A stretch of 64,000 nt of DNA, from assembly GCF_030407435.1 (NCBI RefSeq), contig NZ_JASDDK010000001.1:62001-126000 (forward strand). Direction: 5' to 3'. Every line of letters starts with the position of its first letter. Within the stretch, counting starts at the first letter, position 1. This stretch comes from Winogradskyella bathintestinalis (GTDB lineage Bacteria > Bacteroidota > Bacteroidia > Flavobacteriales > Flavobacteriaceae). Both the position numbers and the translations under genes were made by a program. Under the pieces are notes generated by a model. That model saw nothing but the letters and a program-made list of their open reading frames with translations, had not been told where the DNA came from and ran no database searches. Shown here piece by piece: positions 8,139-17,669 of the stretch.

Positions 8139-9878
8139 TCAAAGCATTGCTTGGATTTCAGCTTGAGATAAGGCCTTTTTATAAATTTTTAAAGCATCCA
8201 TTGCGCTTTCGTCAGACAAGTGACCCCAACCCGTAAAACGTGGAGCACCAGACATTATGGATAGGATATCGCACCCTGTCCAATCAATACCAGAAAACTC
8301 ACCCTGTTTTACAATGTCTCCGTCTATATAAACCACACATTCTGTTTCAGAAATAGTTACTGCTATTTGAACCCATTGATTACTACTTGGGTCAATATCG
8401 GCTGCCGCACCACCATCAAACCATGTCTCACTTTCTCCATTACCGACATTTAGTTTAATACGTTGCATACCACCAGCGTTTTCACGAAATACTCTAAATC
8501 CACTTGTTCTGTTATTTTGAGCATCAGGATTATCAGTATCTGGAGGACCAACTACTAATATGCCTGCTCTATCTGGCATAGCATTAACTTTATAGTTAAA
8601 TACCGCAGAAAATTCGTCATTCAATAACCCATCAGTTGGGAAGGTTAGATAAGAGTCTGCTGCACCGAGATATGCATTGCTTCCCTCGTAAGCCCCAACC
8701 ATACCAGTAAATGAAGGATTACCAATTTCATTACAATCTTCACCGCTATAGCTTTCTTTATAACTACCATTAAATCCAAGTTCAAAAATTTCATCACTCT
8801 GAGCAATAATTTCTAAAATTTCATTTTGTGATAACGCAACATTAAATAATCTTAAATCATCTAAATAACTCGAATCTGATAAATGACCCCAACCGGAAAA
8901 TCTAGGTGCCCCAGACATTATTGAAAGAATGTCGCTCCCTGTCCAATCTATACCATCGAATGCCCCCTGTTTTACGACCTCACCATTGATGTACACAACG
9001 GCTTCTGTTTCTGAAATTGTAAACGCTAAGTGCACCCAATCATTTGTAGTTGGATCGACATCTGCAGCGGCTCCACCATCAAACCAAATGTCTGCAGTAC
9101 CGTTTCCTACATTAAGCTTATAACGTTGCATACCACCTGCATTTTCACGAAAAAATCTAAATCCACTAGTTCTATTATTTTGAGCATCTGGATTATCAGT
9201 GTCTGGAGGGCCAATAACTAGCAAAGCTGCTCTATCTGGCGTTGCGTTAACTTTAGTCCATAATGAAGCACTAAATTGTGTACCCAATAAACCGTCTGTT
9301 GGAAATGTTAAATAAGAATTTGTAGCTCCCTGATAGGCACCTGAACCTACTCTAGCTTCTGGCGCAAAACCAGGATTTCCAACCTCAGTAGCATCTGTAA
9401 CTGAAATTAATTCGGTATAACTACCATCGAAATTCATATAAAAAGTTTCACCGCTAAAAAGAGGGGTATACGGAGGTTCTTTACTAAAATTTGATGTAGC
9501 CGTTGTTTCATTGCCTGCAATATCTGTAGCTGTAACCTGCAATACATGTTCACCTGTAGTAATATTGTCGTACATGAATTGGTTATTGAAAATTCTATAA
9601 TCCAAAAATGAATCGAAAGTTGCAATGGTCTGACCGTCTAAACTGACCTTTACCGACATAATTTCTATATCGTCTTCTACTTTAAATTCAATGGATGTTG
9701 ATGTTACCGGTTCTGGTACCTGAATCTCAAAACCTTCTGACGGTTTTATAATGGTTACAATAGGTGATCCAGCATCTGGTCCTGGATCTACTTCGGTGAT
9801 TGAATCGATGCCATCATAACAAGACACCATCATTAGCAAGGCTGAAATCGCTAAAATATATTTTTTAAAGTTTTTCAT
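8139..9878 (-). CDS. Surface lipoprotein with Ig-like and two LamG domains (SusE/SGBP-position)
   Basis: A putative surface glycan-binding protein of 579 residues. The start is placed at the ATG at 9876-9878 because it gives a lipoprotein signal (MKNFKKYILAISALLMMVSC, Cys20) and leaves a 13-nt gap after susD; an upstream in-frame ATG at 9983 would overlap susD and lacks a signal. After the lipobox comes an Ig-like domain (about 40-130) with bacterial cadherin/PKD character. Two concanavalin-A-like LamG_3 domains (about 140-350 and 360-579) follow. They share long identical stretches such as GPPDTDNPDAQNNRTSGFR, FRENAGGMQR and ILSIMSGAPRF. Position after susD is that of SusE/SGBP proteins. No catalytic residues are visible, so binding rather than hydrolysis is the likely job. 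Confidence 0.85.
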   Translation of the reverse strand: MKNFKKYILAISALLMMVSCYDGIDSITEVDPGPDAGSPIVTIIKPSEGFEIQVPEPVTSTSIEFKVEDDIEIMSVKVSLDGQTIATFDSFLDYRIFNNQFMYDNITTGEHVLQVTATDIAGNETTATSNFSKEPPYTPLFSGETFYMNFDGSYTELISVTDATEVGNPGFAPEARVGSGAYQGATNSYLTFPTDGLLGTQFSASLWTKVNATPDRAALLVIGPPDTDNPDAQNNRTSGFRFFRENAGGMQRYKLNVGNGTADIWFDGGAAADVDPTTNDWVHLAFTISETEAVVYINGEVVKQGAFDGIDWTGSDILSIMSGAPRFSGWGHLSDSSYLDDLRLFNVALSQNEILEIIAQSDEIFELGFNGSYKESYSGEDCNEIGNPSFTGMVGAYEGSNAYLGAADSYLTFPTDGLLNDEFSAVFNYKVNAMPDRAGILVVGPPDTDNPDAQNNRTSGFRVFRENAGGMQRIKLNVGNGESETWFDGGAAADIDPSSNQWVQIAVTISETECVVYIDGDIVKQGEFSGIDWTGCDILSIMSGAPRFTGWGHLSDESAMDALKIYKKALSQAEIQAML

Positions 9879-9891
9879 GTTGAATTTTTTT

Positions 9892-11436
9892 TTAATTGTT
9901 ATCACTCTCAAGGGGTAATAAATCCAATTGTGCTTGGGGATATGGCAACAATTCTTTATCCGCTGTAAACGTTCTACCATCATAGCTTAATTCGTCATAA
10001 TTATTCAAGCGAATCATATCAAAATAGCGAATTCCCCATTCCATGGCCAATTCTGCAAATTTCTCGTCCATAACTTGGTCATTAGTAACGCCTGAAAGTG
10101 AAGGCATACCAACTCTTCCTCTAACCATATTTACTGCAGCATCTGCGGTCATAGCAGAACTACTTGCTCCTTGCGTCAGTGCTTCTGCATGCATTAATAA
10201 TATTTCAGCATATCTAATAACAATAAGATTTTTACTAGACCCATACGAGGTTCTTCCTGCTGTTAATTGATTCGATGGCAAATAATGTTTACCACTTCCA
10301 AACATAGCTCTAGGGTAATCATTGAAGATATCACCATCTAAAGTAGTATTTGAAATATAATTAGGCAATGAGGCATATTGCGGATCCATCATCAATTCAT
10401 CGATTCCTCTAGGTGTAAAATTCACACTAGTCACTAATCTTGTTTGATCTCCTCTATCAATCATAAATTTAATATATTTTAAACTCGGCTCATAGAATCC
10501 CCAACCTGCAGATGCTCCTTCGACAGCTGGTGTCCAGCTAGAAGGGCCAAATGGTGCAAACAAATGATTGTTTGCCGCACCATCTTCTGTGTTATAATCC
10601 GAAAACTGGAGCTCAAATAAACTTTCGTTACTCAATTCACCCGGCTTTTTGAATAATTCATAAAATTCTGGATAAAGCATAAACTTGTTAGACTCAATAA
10701 TCTCACCGGTAGCATTAGCTACGCCTTGGTAATTTTCAAGTTCTAAATTGGCCATAGCTTTAATTGCCAAAGCCGTATATTTTGTAACTCCACCGAGTAC
10801 ATCTTCTCTTTCATTTGGTCTTTTATTAGGGAGAAAAGGTATCGCTTCATCCATTAAATCTGAAATATACTGCATTACCTCCGCTTTGGTTTTAACACCA
10901 TTTTCTAACTCTAAAGCAATATCAGTAGAACCTATTATAAAAATATCTCCCCATAACCTAGACATCTGAAAATGTGTAAACCCGCTTAACACCTTACATT
11001 CTGCCATATACTGGTCTGCTCTGTCCAAATACTCCTCCTCCGTTGCAAAATTCTGATAGAGTTGAATCGTTTCGCGTGCACTTAAAATTCGTACAATATC
11101 GCCATAGAAATTTTCCCATATTTGATTGTACATCCAATAGTTATTATCATAAATAAAAAGATCTGTATCTGCTAACGGTTGCTGGTCACCAAGTCCTCCT
11201 GCATTAACATCATCTCCTCTTACACCAATGAGTATTGGGTCTTCCCAACCTCTTGAATAAACTGCAGAATAAGCACCAATTAATGGCAAATTCATATCTT
11301 CAGATATGGTATAATCCACATCGCCTGCAGCCAGCTGACCATCATTTTCTTCCAATTTATCATTACAAGAAAATACAATCACACAAAACGATAGCATTAG
11401 AGCCAACTGTTTTGTTCCTTGTTTTAAATTTTTCAT
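9892..11436 (-). CDS. susD: SusD/RagB-family glycan-binding outer-membrane lipoprotein
   Basis: A SusD-like protein of about 514 residues that caps its SusC partner and captures oligosaccharide at the surface. The lipoprotein signal (MKNLKQGTKQLALMLSFCVI, then VFSC) supports the ATG at 11434-11436; another in-frame ATG at 11445 adds only three residues. The TPR-like helical core shows typical SusD landmarks: AEALTQGASSSAMTADAAVNMVRGRVGMP, then FAELAMEWGIRYFDMIRLNNYDEL near the C-terminus, and the GGVTKYTALAIKAMANLELENY helix pair. It starts 13 nt after susC and is followed 13 nt later by the LamG gene, a tight unit. The ligand is not readable from sequence; the operon suggests a beta-1,2-glucan. 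Confidence 0.95.
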   Translation of the reverse strand: MKNLKQGTKQLALMLSFCVIVFSCNDKLEENDGQLAAGDVDYTISEDMNLPLIGAYSAVYSRGWEDPILIGVRGDDVNAGGLGDQQPLADTDLFIYDNNYWMYNQIWENFYGDIVRILSARETIQLYQNFATEEEYLDRADQYMAECKVLSGFTHFQMSRLWGDIFIIGSTDIALELENGVKTKAEVMQYISDLMDEAIPFLPNKRPNEREDVLGGVTKYTALAIKAMANLELENYQGVANATGEIIESNKFMLYPEFYELFKKPGELSNESLFELQFSDYNTEDGAANNHLFAPFGPSSWTPAVEGASAGWGFYEPSLKYIKFMIDRGDQTRLVTSVNFTPRGIDELMMDPQYASLPNYISNTTLDGDIFNDYPRAMFGSGKHYLPSNQLTAGRTSYGSSKNLIVIRYAEILLMHAEALTQGASSSAMTADAAVNMVRGRVGMPSLSGVTNDQVMDEKFAELAMEWGIRYFDMIRLNNYDELSYDGRTFTADKELLPYPQAQLDLLPLESDNN

Positions 11437-11449
11437 ATCTAGCATTTTT

Positions 11450-14400
11450 TTAAATTTTAATATTAATTCCGAAGGTATAAACGGCAGGAACCGGATAAGT
11501 TTGGCGATCTACACCATCGTTTACTTCTGGGTCGAACCCATTATAACTAAAGATAGTTATAGGACGTTCGGCAGTACAAGTTAGTCTCACTTCTGGCATA
11601 TTTTCACCTCCAAGAGCCTTAGCCGGAATAGTATAAGCTAATTGAATGTTCTGAACCCGAAAATAAGATCCGTCCTCTACAAAAAAGCTACTCATCCTTT
11701 GATTCCAAGCTTTTCTACGCCCTTCAGAGGATGGATAAGAATTAGATGTGCCTTCACCATGCCATCTGTTTATAGCATACTCTGCATCGATGTTAGTATC
11801 GTTAGTAAAAATCACTTCTCCTCTTTTACGGTTCAAAATTTTATTACCTGTTTGGCCAGATACAGCTACAGATAGATCAAAATTCTTATAAGACACATTT
11901 AGATTACCACCATAGGAGAAAGAAGGTAGATACGACCCAAGAACCACTCTATCTTCTGCATCAATTACACCATCGTTATTTTGATCTTTATAAATAAAAT
12001 CCCCAGGCACCAATTGATTTTGAATGGCGGTCAACTCATTTTGAGCAGTAGGATCTGCCGCTACTTGAGCTTCATTTTGGTAAACTCCATCTACTTCCCA
12101 ACCGAAAAATGCATTAACAGGTTCGCCTACAATTAATCTTTGACGAAATGCAGCGCTTCCTGTATCAAAATATCCCTGATCGCTATCTATTTGAGTGATT
12201 TCATTTTTAAGTGTAGTGATATTTCCTCCAACAGAAAAACTCCAGTTATCATTAATATTCTGACTCCAATTAGCCGCAACTTCTAAACCTTGATTTCTCA
12301 TTTCACCAATGTTATCATCCACCGTTTGCGAGATTATAGGCACCTGACGAGGCAATACTAAATCCTTAGTATCTCTTATATAATAATCGACCTCTAAATT
12401 TAATTTATTATCAAAAAGACGTGTACTAATTCCAAAATTCGTTTCTTCTAAAATCTCTCTAATTAAATTTCGGAAGGTGCTCGTTGCTAAAAATCCGTTT
12501 GTAGGTGTATCTCCAATACTAGTTACTAAGGTGGATATTGTATTGGTTCCGGTACTACCACCTAAAGATCCATTGGCCAATTGCCCCCAACTAGCACGTA
12601 ACTTTAAAAAGTTAAATAGACCACTATTTTCCATAAAATTTTCATTGGAAACTACCCAGCCTAAACCAACTGATGGTGTTGTTACCCATAATTTTTCAGG
12701 AAATCTTCCATCTCCTTCATGTCTTATAGTGGCGTTAAGCAAATATCTATCCTTAAAGCTATATTCTAACCTACTAAAAACGGCAAATGAATAGAAACGA
12801 TCACCGATTTCATTGACTTGGTCACTGAATGTAGTCGGATCGGCAAAATCAAGATACCACGAACTTTCTAATCCAATACCTTGTATATCATTTCCGGTAG
12901 CATTAAACAAATTCTGTTGTTGATCCCTATAGGATGAACCTGCTAATACGGTAAGATTATGTTCCCCAAAGTCGTCTGTATAAGTTAATGTATTATCCCA
13001 AATTTGATTTGAATATTTATTTTCAGCACGTCTTATATTCGAAGTTTCTCTTTGCGATTGACCTGAAATAAAATAAGGTAATCGTACATTTCGTTCAGAT
13101 ATGGTTGAATAATCGTGACTATATGACGTTTTAAATTTTAATTTATCTGGAATTAAATCATACTCTAAAAACATACTGGTTAAAACCTTTCTGATTTTGA
13201 GCTGATTATTGTTAAATGTCATCGCTGGAAATGGATTTTGCGCGCTACGATAGCCTAATAGACTCGCATCAGCATACGGAATTGGAGTTGCGTCCATATT
13301 AGTTTCATCAAAAACCGGTAAAATTGGAACCGCGAAATAGGCCTGAAACCATGCTCCATTTTCAGGATTATATTTTGTGGCATTACTAAAAATAGCATTG
13401 GTACCTACAGTTAAGCGATCGGAAAGATCTATCTGAATATTAGATTGAATATTGAAACGTTCATACTCATTCTTCATGTCCAAAATTCCATCTTGCGAAA
13501 AATAACTTGCGTTAACGCTGTACGTTGTTTTTTCTGATCCCCCAGCAACTCCAATACTATGACTAGAAATGGGTGCCACTCTTAAAATTTCTTTATACCA
13601 ATCTGTGTTAACGTCTGGTATATTAGGATTAATTCTACTTCTTCCAAATCGTTGAATGGCATTTTCTACAAATTCAATGTCAGCTTGTGAACCAGATTCG
13701 TATGCCATAGTGGTAAACTGTTCTGCGTTAGCCATTTTAACGACATTCTGAGCATTTTGATAACCTGTAAAGCCATTATAGGTAAATACTGGTTTTTGTT
13801 CTTGTTTACCATTCTTAGTCTCAATGATAATAACACCATTTACACCTCTCTGTCCAAAAATAGAAATAGAGGATGCATCCTTAAGAACTGAAATCGTTTC
13901 AATTTGACTACTGTCTAAAAAATCAATTTCATCGTAAAACATACCGTCAACTACATATAACGGATTATTACCACCTCTAAAAGAACTTACACCGCGCACT
14001 CTAATTGTTGGTGAGCTACCAGGCGAACCATTACTTACCACTTGAACACCAGCCACCTTACCTTGCAAAGATTGAACAACATTACTGTTAGGAGTTTTAG
14101 CAATGTCCTCTGATTTTATAGTTGTTATTGCCCCTGTAACATCTGCTTTTTTCTGAGTACCATAACCGATAACTACGACCTCACTTAAAGAAGCAATATC
14201 ATCTTGCAAGACAATATTTATAACTGATTGATTTTCTACCGTAACGGTTTGTGTAATGAAGCCCACATAACTGAACTCAATTTGTTCACCACGATTGATG
14301 TTAATAATGTATTTACCATCAAAATCGGTTGTAGTACCTCTACTGGTTCCTTGAACAATGATATTAACTCCGGGTAAAGGCATTCCATCGCTTTCACTTG

Positions 14401-14485
14401 TTACAATTCCATTAATCTCAAGTTGCTGCGCTACTGAGCAAATTGAAAAAAACAGCATTAATAATAAACTGATTTTTGTTTTCAT
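11450..14485 (-). CDS. susC: SusC/RagA-family TonB-dependent transporter
   Basis: A 1011-residue outer-membrane TonB-dependent transporter that imports the oligosaccharide. Residues 1-20 are a signal peptide (cleavage near SVAQ). Residues about 23-95 form the carboxypeptidase-D-like domain typical of SusC proteins. VVVIGYGTQKK at 103-113 precedes the plug (about 115-225, with VQSLQGKVAGVQVVSNG and PLYVVDGMFYD). The rest is the 22-strand barrel, ending YTFGINIKI with the usual aromatic-containing C-terminal strand. It is the first gene of the PUL operon; the 252-nt region upstream carries repeated TGACGTA motifs and a 14-bp palindrome that are candidate operator sites for the adjacent regulator. 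Confidence 0.97.
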   Translation of the reverse strand: MKTKISLLLMLFFSICSVAQQLEINGIVTSESDGMPLPGVNIIVQGTSRGTTTDFDGKYIININRGEQIEFSYVGFITQTVTVENQSVINIVLQDDIASLSEVVVIGYGTQKKADVTGAITTIKSEDIAKTPNSNVVQSLQGKVAGVQVVSNGSPGSSPTIRVRGVSSFRGGNNPLYVVDGMFYDEIDFLDSSQIETISVLKDASSISIFGQRGVNGVIIIETKNGKQEQKPVFTYNGFTGYQNAQNVVKMANAEQFTTMAYESGSQADIEFVENAIQRFGRSRINPNIPDVNTDWYKEILRVAPISSHSIGVAGGSEKTTYSVNASYFSQDGILDMKNEYERFNIQSNIQIDLSDRLTVGTNAIFSNATKYNPENGAWFQAYFAVPILPVFDETNMDATPIPYADASLLGYRSAQNPFPAMTFNNNQLKIRKVLTSMFLEYDLIPDKLKFKTSYSHDYSTISERNVRLPYFISGQSQRETSNIRRAENKYSNQIWDNTLTYTDDFGEHNLTVLAGSSYRDQQQNLFNATGNDIQGIGLESSWYLDFADPTTFSDQVNEIGDRFYSFAVFSRLEYSFKDRYLLNATIRHEGDGRFPEKLWVTTPSVGLGWVVSNENFMENSGLFNFLKLRASWGQLANGSLGGSTGTNTISTLVTSIGDTPTNGFLATSTFRNLIREILEETNFGISTRLFDNKLNLEVDYYIRDTKDLVLPRQVPIISQTVDDNIGEMRNQGLEVAANWSQNINDNWSFSVGGNITTLKNEITQIDSDQGYFDTGSAAFRQRLIVGEPVNAFFGWEVDGVYQNEAQVAADPTAQNELTAIQNQLVPGDFIYKDQNNDGVIDAEDRVVLGSYLPSFSYGGNLNVSYKNFDLSVAVSGQTGNKILNRKRGEVIFTNDTNIDAEYAINRWHGEGTSNSYPSSEGRRKAWNQRMSSFFVEDGSYFRVQNIQLAYTIPAKALGGENMPEVRLTCTAERPITIFSYNGFDPEVNDGVDRQTYPVPAVYTFGINIKI

Positions 14486-14737
14486 AGAAGTTGATTAATA
14501 TTTGATTAGACTGATTAGTTTATTTAGAAACTCGAAGTTATAATCTAATGTTAAACAACGTTAATATCTGTTTACATTTTAAATACGTCAATATATATAA
14601 CGAAGGTTAACAATTGTTAATAAAACTTGATTTGACGTATCATAAAGCTATAAAAAAAACAATGCAGCTCCAAGGATATTAGCTACTTGACGTAGTAATG
14701 ACGTAATTAAAAATTAGAATTTAGTAAGAAAAAGTAT
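14486..14737 (-). promoter_or_regulatory. susC upstream region with symmetric operator-like motifs
   Basis: The gap between the regulator and susC holds several symmetric signals. ATACGTCAA (14583-14591) and its exact reverse complement TTGACGTAT (14632-14640) form a 9-bp inverted repeat. Inside it lies the perfect 14-bp palindrome TTAACAATTGTTAA (14607-14620), whose centre is within 2 bp of the outer repeat's centre. TTGACGTA recurs at 14687-14694 and TGACGTA at 14699-14705. A related TTAA-n6-TTAA element is at 14551-14564. These are good candidates for binding sites of the HTH regulator. No convincing TAnnTTTG promoter was found on the minus strand. Confidence 0.5.
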
Positions 14738-17545
14738 CTAACTTTTAATATTTAATAAATAATCCACTAAAGAAATATCATTTTCTAGATCTAATTTCTT
14801 TTTTAGACGATATCTGTGGGTTTCTACACCTCTTACTGAAATATTCATAAGTGGCGCAATTTCTTTGGAAGATAAATTCATTTTTATGTAGGCACAAACT
14901 TTTAAATCTTTTGGAGTTAGTTTTGAATGTTTCGCTTTTAAAAGTTCAAAATATTCATCATGTACTTGGCTAAAATTATTTTCAAAAACCTCCCATTCAT
15001 CTTTTAAAACAATTGAATTATCTAACTTCTTTACCAACTTTTTATAAGAGTAATAGTCACTAAATTCATTCTTATTATTTATAAGTTCCTTCTTAATATC
15101 TTGTAAAGTTTCATTCTTCTTTACCAGAGCCATAGCGTTATTGGCAAGTTGCTTACTTTTAAGTTTAATTTCGTTTTGAAGTGTTTCATTTTTAAACTGT
15201 ACTATCTGCTTTTCGTTTTCTAAAGATTTTTCTCGCAACAGTTTCTGCTGTTCTCTCTGATATTTAATTTTTATGATTCGCTGTTCTTTCGCAATTTTTT
15301 TATTATGCATGGTATAAAATAGGAATACCACTAAGCCAGCTATAAGCAAATAGAGTAAAAATCCTAAATGGTTTCTATACCAAGGTGGCATCACATCTAT
15401 GTATAAAGATTGAATTGCAGAGGCATTACCAGAATTATCACTAGTTCTGAAAGAAATGGTATACTCACCATCTTGTAAGTTGGAAAAATCCACCTTATTA
15501 TAATCTATTTTATACCATCGGCTATCTGTATCTGATATATTATACTCAAAAAAATGATTTAAGGAGCCTGGAGATGACAGTGCAACCGCCAAATTCTCAT
15601 TAAATTTAAAACTAACTTCATTATTCGTTATATCAGAAATATTAATCGTTTCACCAGCAATTGAAATCGATTCTATATTTGGCTTTTCTAATTTAATTTT
15701 GCTTTTTGAAGCGCTATTAATCATCATAAAACCATTGTTGAGATTTAAAGCAAAAAGTGAATCTCTTATTTTTGAAACATTTTCATATCCTACGATATAG
15801 CGATCTTTTAAAAAACCATTATTTAAAATTAAGCTTTCTTCATTATTAGAAAACGATTTAAATTTTATAAAACCTCTTTTATGTTTTAAGGCTATTAGAT
15901 CTGTATGGTCTTCAGAAATTATATAACTATCTTTTCCTAATTTATCATTTAACAATTCAAATGGCACAATTGAATCTAATATTGGTTCATACTTTTGCCA
16001 ACCTTCATTAGTTTTAAAACTTATATTGTTCTTTATATTGTATATACGAATATTATAATTTGAATTAATGCCTTTGTCCTGATAGTTAGTTACCGATTTT
16101 ATTGTATCAAAATCAGTACTAAAATTGACTTTAAAAACACCTTTTGTGGCATGGGCTATCCAAGCTGTAAACGGATTTTCGAAAACCACAAAACGTGATG
16201 GAATGGTAGTTTTGCCGAGATGTTTTACTTTCCATTCACTATTCTCTTTTTCAAATATTACAAGCCCAGAATATGTTCCTTGAATGTAGGTATGATTTCT
16301 TTCTGGCACTTTTTGAATTGTCCATCCACCTGTATAATTAGAAATCATTCTAAAATTATCTTTATCAACTAAAAAAGTACCTTCATTATGACCGCAAAAA
16401 AGATCTCCCTCTATAATTTCCAAATCCCATACTTGCCCTTGAGAACCTTCAACGAACATTAGTTTATCGTTTTCATCTAACCAAAAAAGACCAGTATTAG
16501 TACCAATATAAATAACATTTTTATACTCAACAATATCATATACGGCACCTAACCTGCCTGAAACATCGTTGAAAAAATAATTCTTATTATTTAAATCTAT
16601 CTTAGAGATGCCATTGTCTAGTCCTATCCAGAGATTATTCCGTTCGTCTACTGTTTGTCCTAATACGGTGTTATTAATTAAACCATTTTCTTTACTAACA
16701 TGAAATTTTAATTCCCCCTTTTTGTCGGTTAGAAGAATACCATCCTTTATAGTTCCAAAAACCATTTCACCATTATCTAAAACTGAAAACGCATTTAGTT
16801 GATGCAATTTTATTTGTTCGTTGATTTTGAACGTTGTCGGGACTAGTGTATTATTTTCTAAAAAGAAACTACCTTTTAAAGACGTCATTAATAGTAACTT
16901 TTCTTCATATCTATTAATCGAGATAATTTTGGTATCGGTTAATTGTTTATGAAAATAAAACAACTCTAAACCGTTTTCTTTTAATAAAAAAACACCTTTA
17001 TTTAAAGTGCTTATATACAAATCGTCATCAATTACACTGCATGAGATAACAACAGAATTTGGTTTTAGTTGCGTTACAACTTCATCTTCATAAATATAAA
17101 TATTTGAAAATGAACGGAATATAACTTTATTCTTAAATTTTACGATTTCCCAAATTTCTTCATTAGGAGAAATAATATCGGCTATAGAGGCGCTTATTGA
17201 ATAATATTCTAATAGGCCAAAATCGTCCCGCTTCCAATAGCCAAACTCCTCATAAGATCCTGTATATATACTATCACCAACTGCTAAAACAGATCTAATT
17301 GTTGTATTATTTGGTAATTGATAGAATTTCCAAATTAAAGCATCATACTCCAGCAGTCCATTATGATTAGCTACATAGACCTTGCCATTATCTGCTCTTG
17401 AAATATCCCAGTTTTGATTTCCTGCTTTATATTCTGCCAAAGAATAATTCTGTACGCTCGGTGAAAACTGACTAAAACAATTGGAAGAAAATAAAAAGAA
17501 GAATAGCAAAAGTGATAAACACTTTTTTATACTGATATAATACAT
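14738..17545 (-). CDS. Membrane-spanning one-component PUL regulator (propeller, Y_Y_Y, LuxR-type HTH)
   Basis: A 935-residue sensor-regulator. A signal peptide leads into a long periplasmic region of two-component-regulator propeller repeats (about 30-640; for example NNTVLGQTVDERNNLWIGLD). A Y_Y_Y / triple-tyrosine domain follows (about 650-715), then one transmembrane helix (about 722-745, LGFLLYLLIAGLVVFLF), a cytoplasmic coiled coil (about 748-830) and a C-terminal LuxR/GerE-like HTH (about 872-930: LTPKDLKVCAYIKMNLSSKE, SVRGVETHRYRLKKKL). There is no histidine kinase and no receiver domain, so signal passes directly across the membrane to the DNA-binding domain. It lies just upstream of susC on the same strand, so it probably senses the glucan-derived ligand and activates the PUL. 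Confidence 0.9.
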   Translation of the reverse strand: MYYISIKKCLSLLLFFFLFSSNCFSQFSPSVQNYSLAEYKAGNQNWDISRADNGKVYVANHNGLLEYDALIWKFYQLPNNTTIRSVLAVGDSIYTGSYEEFGYWKRDDFGLLEYYSISASIADIISPNEEIWEIVKFKNKVIFRSFSNIYIYEDEVVTQLKPNSVVISCSVIDDDLYISTLNKGVFLLKENGLELFYFHKQLTDTKIISINRYEEKLLLMTSLKGSFFLENNTLVPTTFKINEQIKLHQLNAFSVLDNGEMVFGTIKDGILLTDKKGELKFHVSKENGLINNTVLGQTVDERNNLWIGLDNGISKIDLNNKNYFFNDVSGRLGAVYDIVEYKNVIYIGTNTGLFWLDENDKLMFVEGSQGQVWDLEIIEGDLFCGHNEGTFLVDKDNFRMISNYTGGWTIQKVPERNHTYIQGTYSGLVIFEKENSEWKVKHLGKTTIPSRFVVFENPFTAWIAHATKGVFKVNFSTDFDTIKSVTNYQDKGINSNYNIRIYNIKNNISFKTNEGWQKYEPILDSIVPFELLNDKLGKDSYIISEDHTDLIALKHKRGFIKFKSFSNNEESLILNNGFLKDRYIVGYENVSKIRDSLFALNLNNGFMMINSASKSKIKLEKPNIESISIAGETINISDITNNEVSFKFNENLAVALSSPGSLNHFFEYNISDTDSRWYKIDYNKVDFSNLQDGEYTISFRTSDNSGNASAIQSLYIDVMPPWYRNHLGFLLYLLIAGLVVFLFYTMHNKKIAKEQRIIKIKYQREQQKLLREKSLENEKQIVQFKNETLQNEIKLKSKQLANNAMALVKKNETLQDIKKELINNKNEFSDYYSYKKLVKKLDNSIVLKDEWEVFENNFSQVHDEYFELLKAKHSKLTPKDLKVCAYIKMNLSSKEIAPLMNISVRGVETHRYRLKKKLDLENDISLVDYLLNIKS

Positions 17546-17618
17546 AAGTTATGATGAAATAGTTTAAAATTAATAATTTCATTCAAAAGGTAAGCATCTT
17601 ATCCCTAAAATTCGAACA

Positions 17619-17650
17619 TAAAAAAAGGCCCAACACATGTTGAACCTTTT
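17619..17650 (-). terminator. Terminator after the fasciclin gene
   Basis: Bases 17623-17634 pair with 17639-17650 (10 of 12 pairs, a 2x2 internal loop) around the loop ACAT. In the minus direction the stem is followed by seven U residues (A run at 17620-17626). It begins 20 nt after the fasciclin stop codon, so it most likely ends that transcript. Confidence 0.75.
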
Positions 17651-17669
17651 ATCAATTATAACTGATAGC

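Noticed and set aside
9434..9625. Short minus-strand frame inside the LamG gene
   Set aside because: Alternative frame of a clear LamG lipoprotein; no independent support.
9879..9983. Upstream start for the LamG lipoprotein
   Set aside because: It overlaps susD and destroys the lipoprotein signal peptide; ATG at 9878 gives a clean lipobox.
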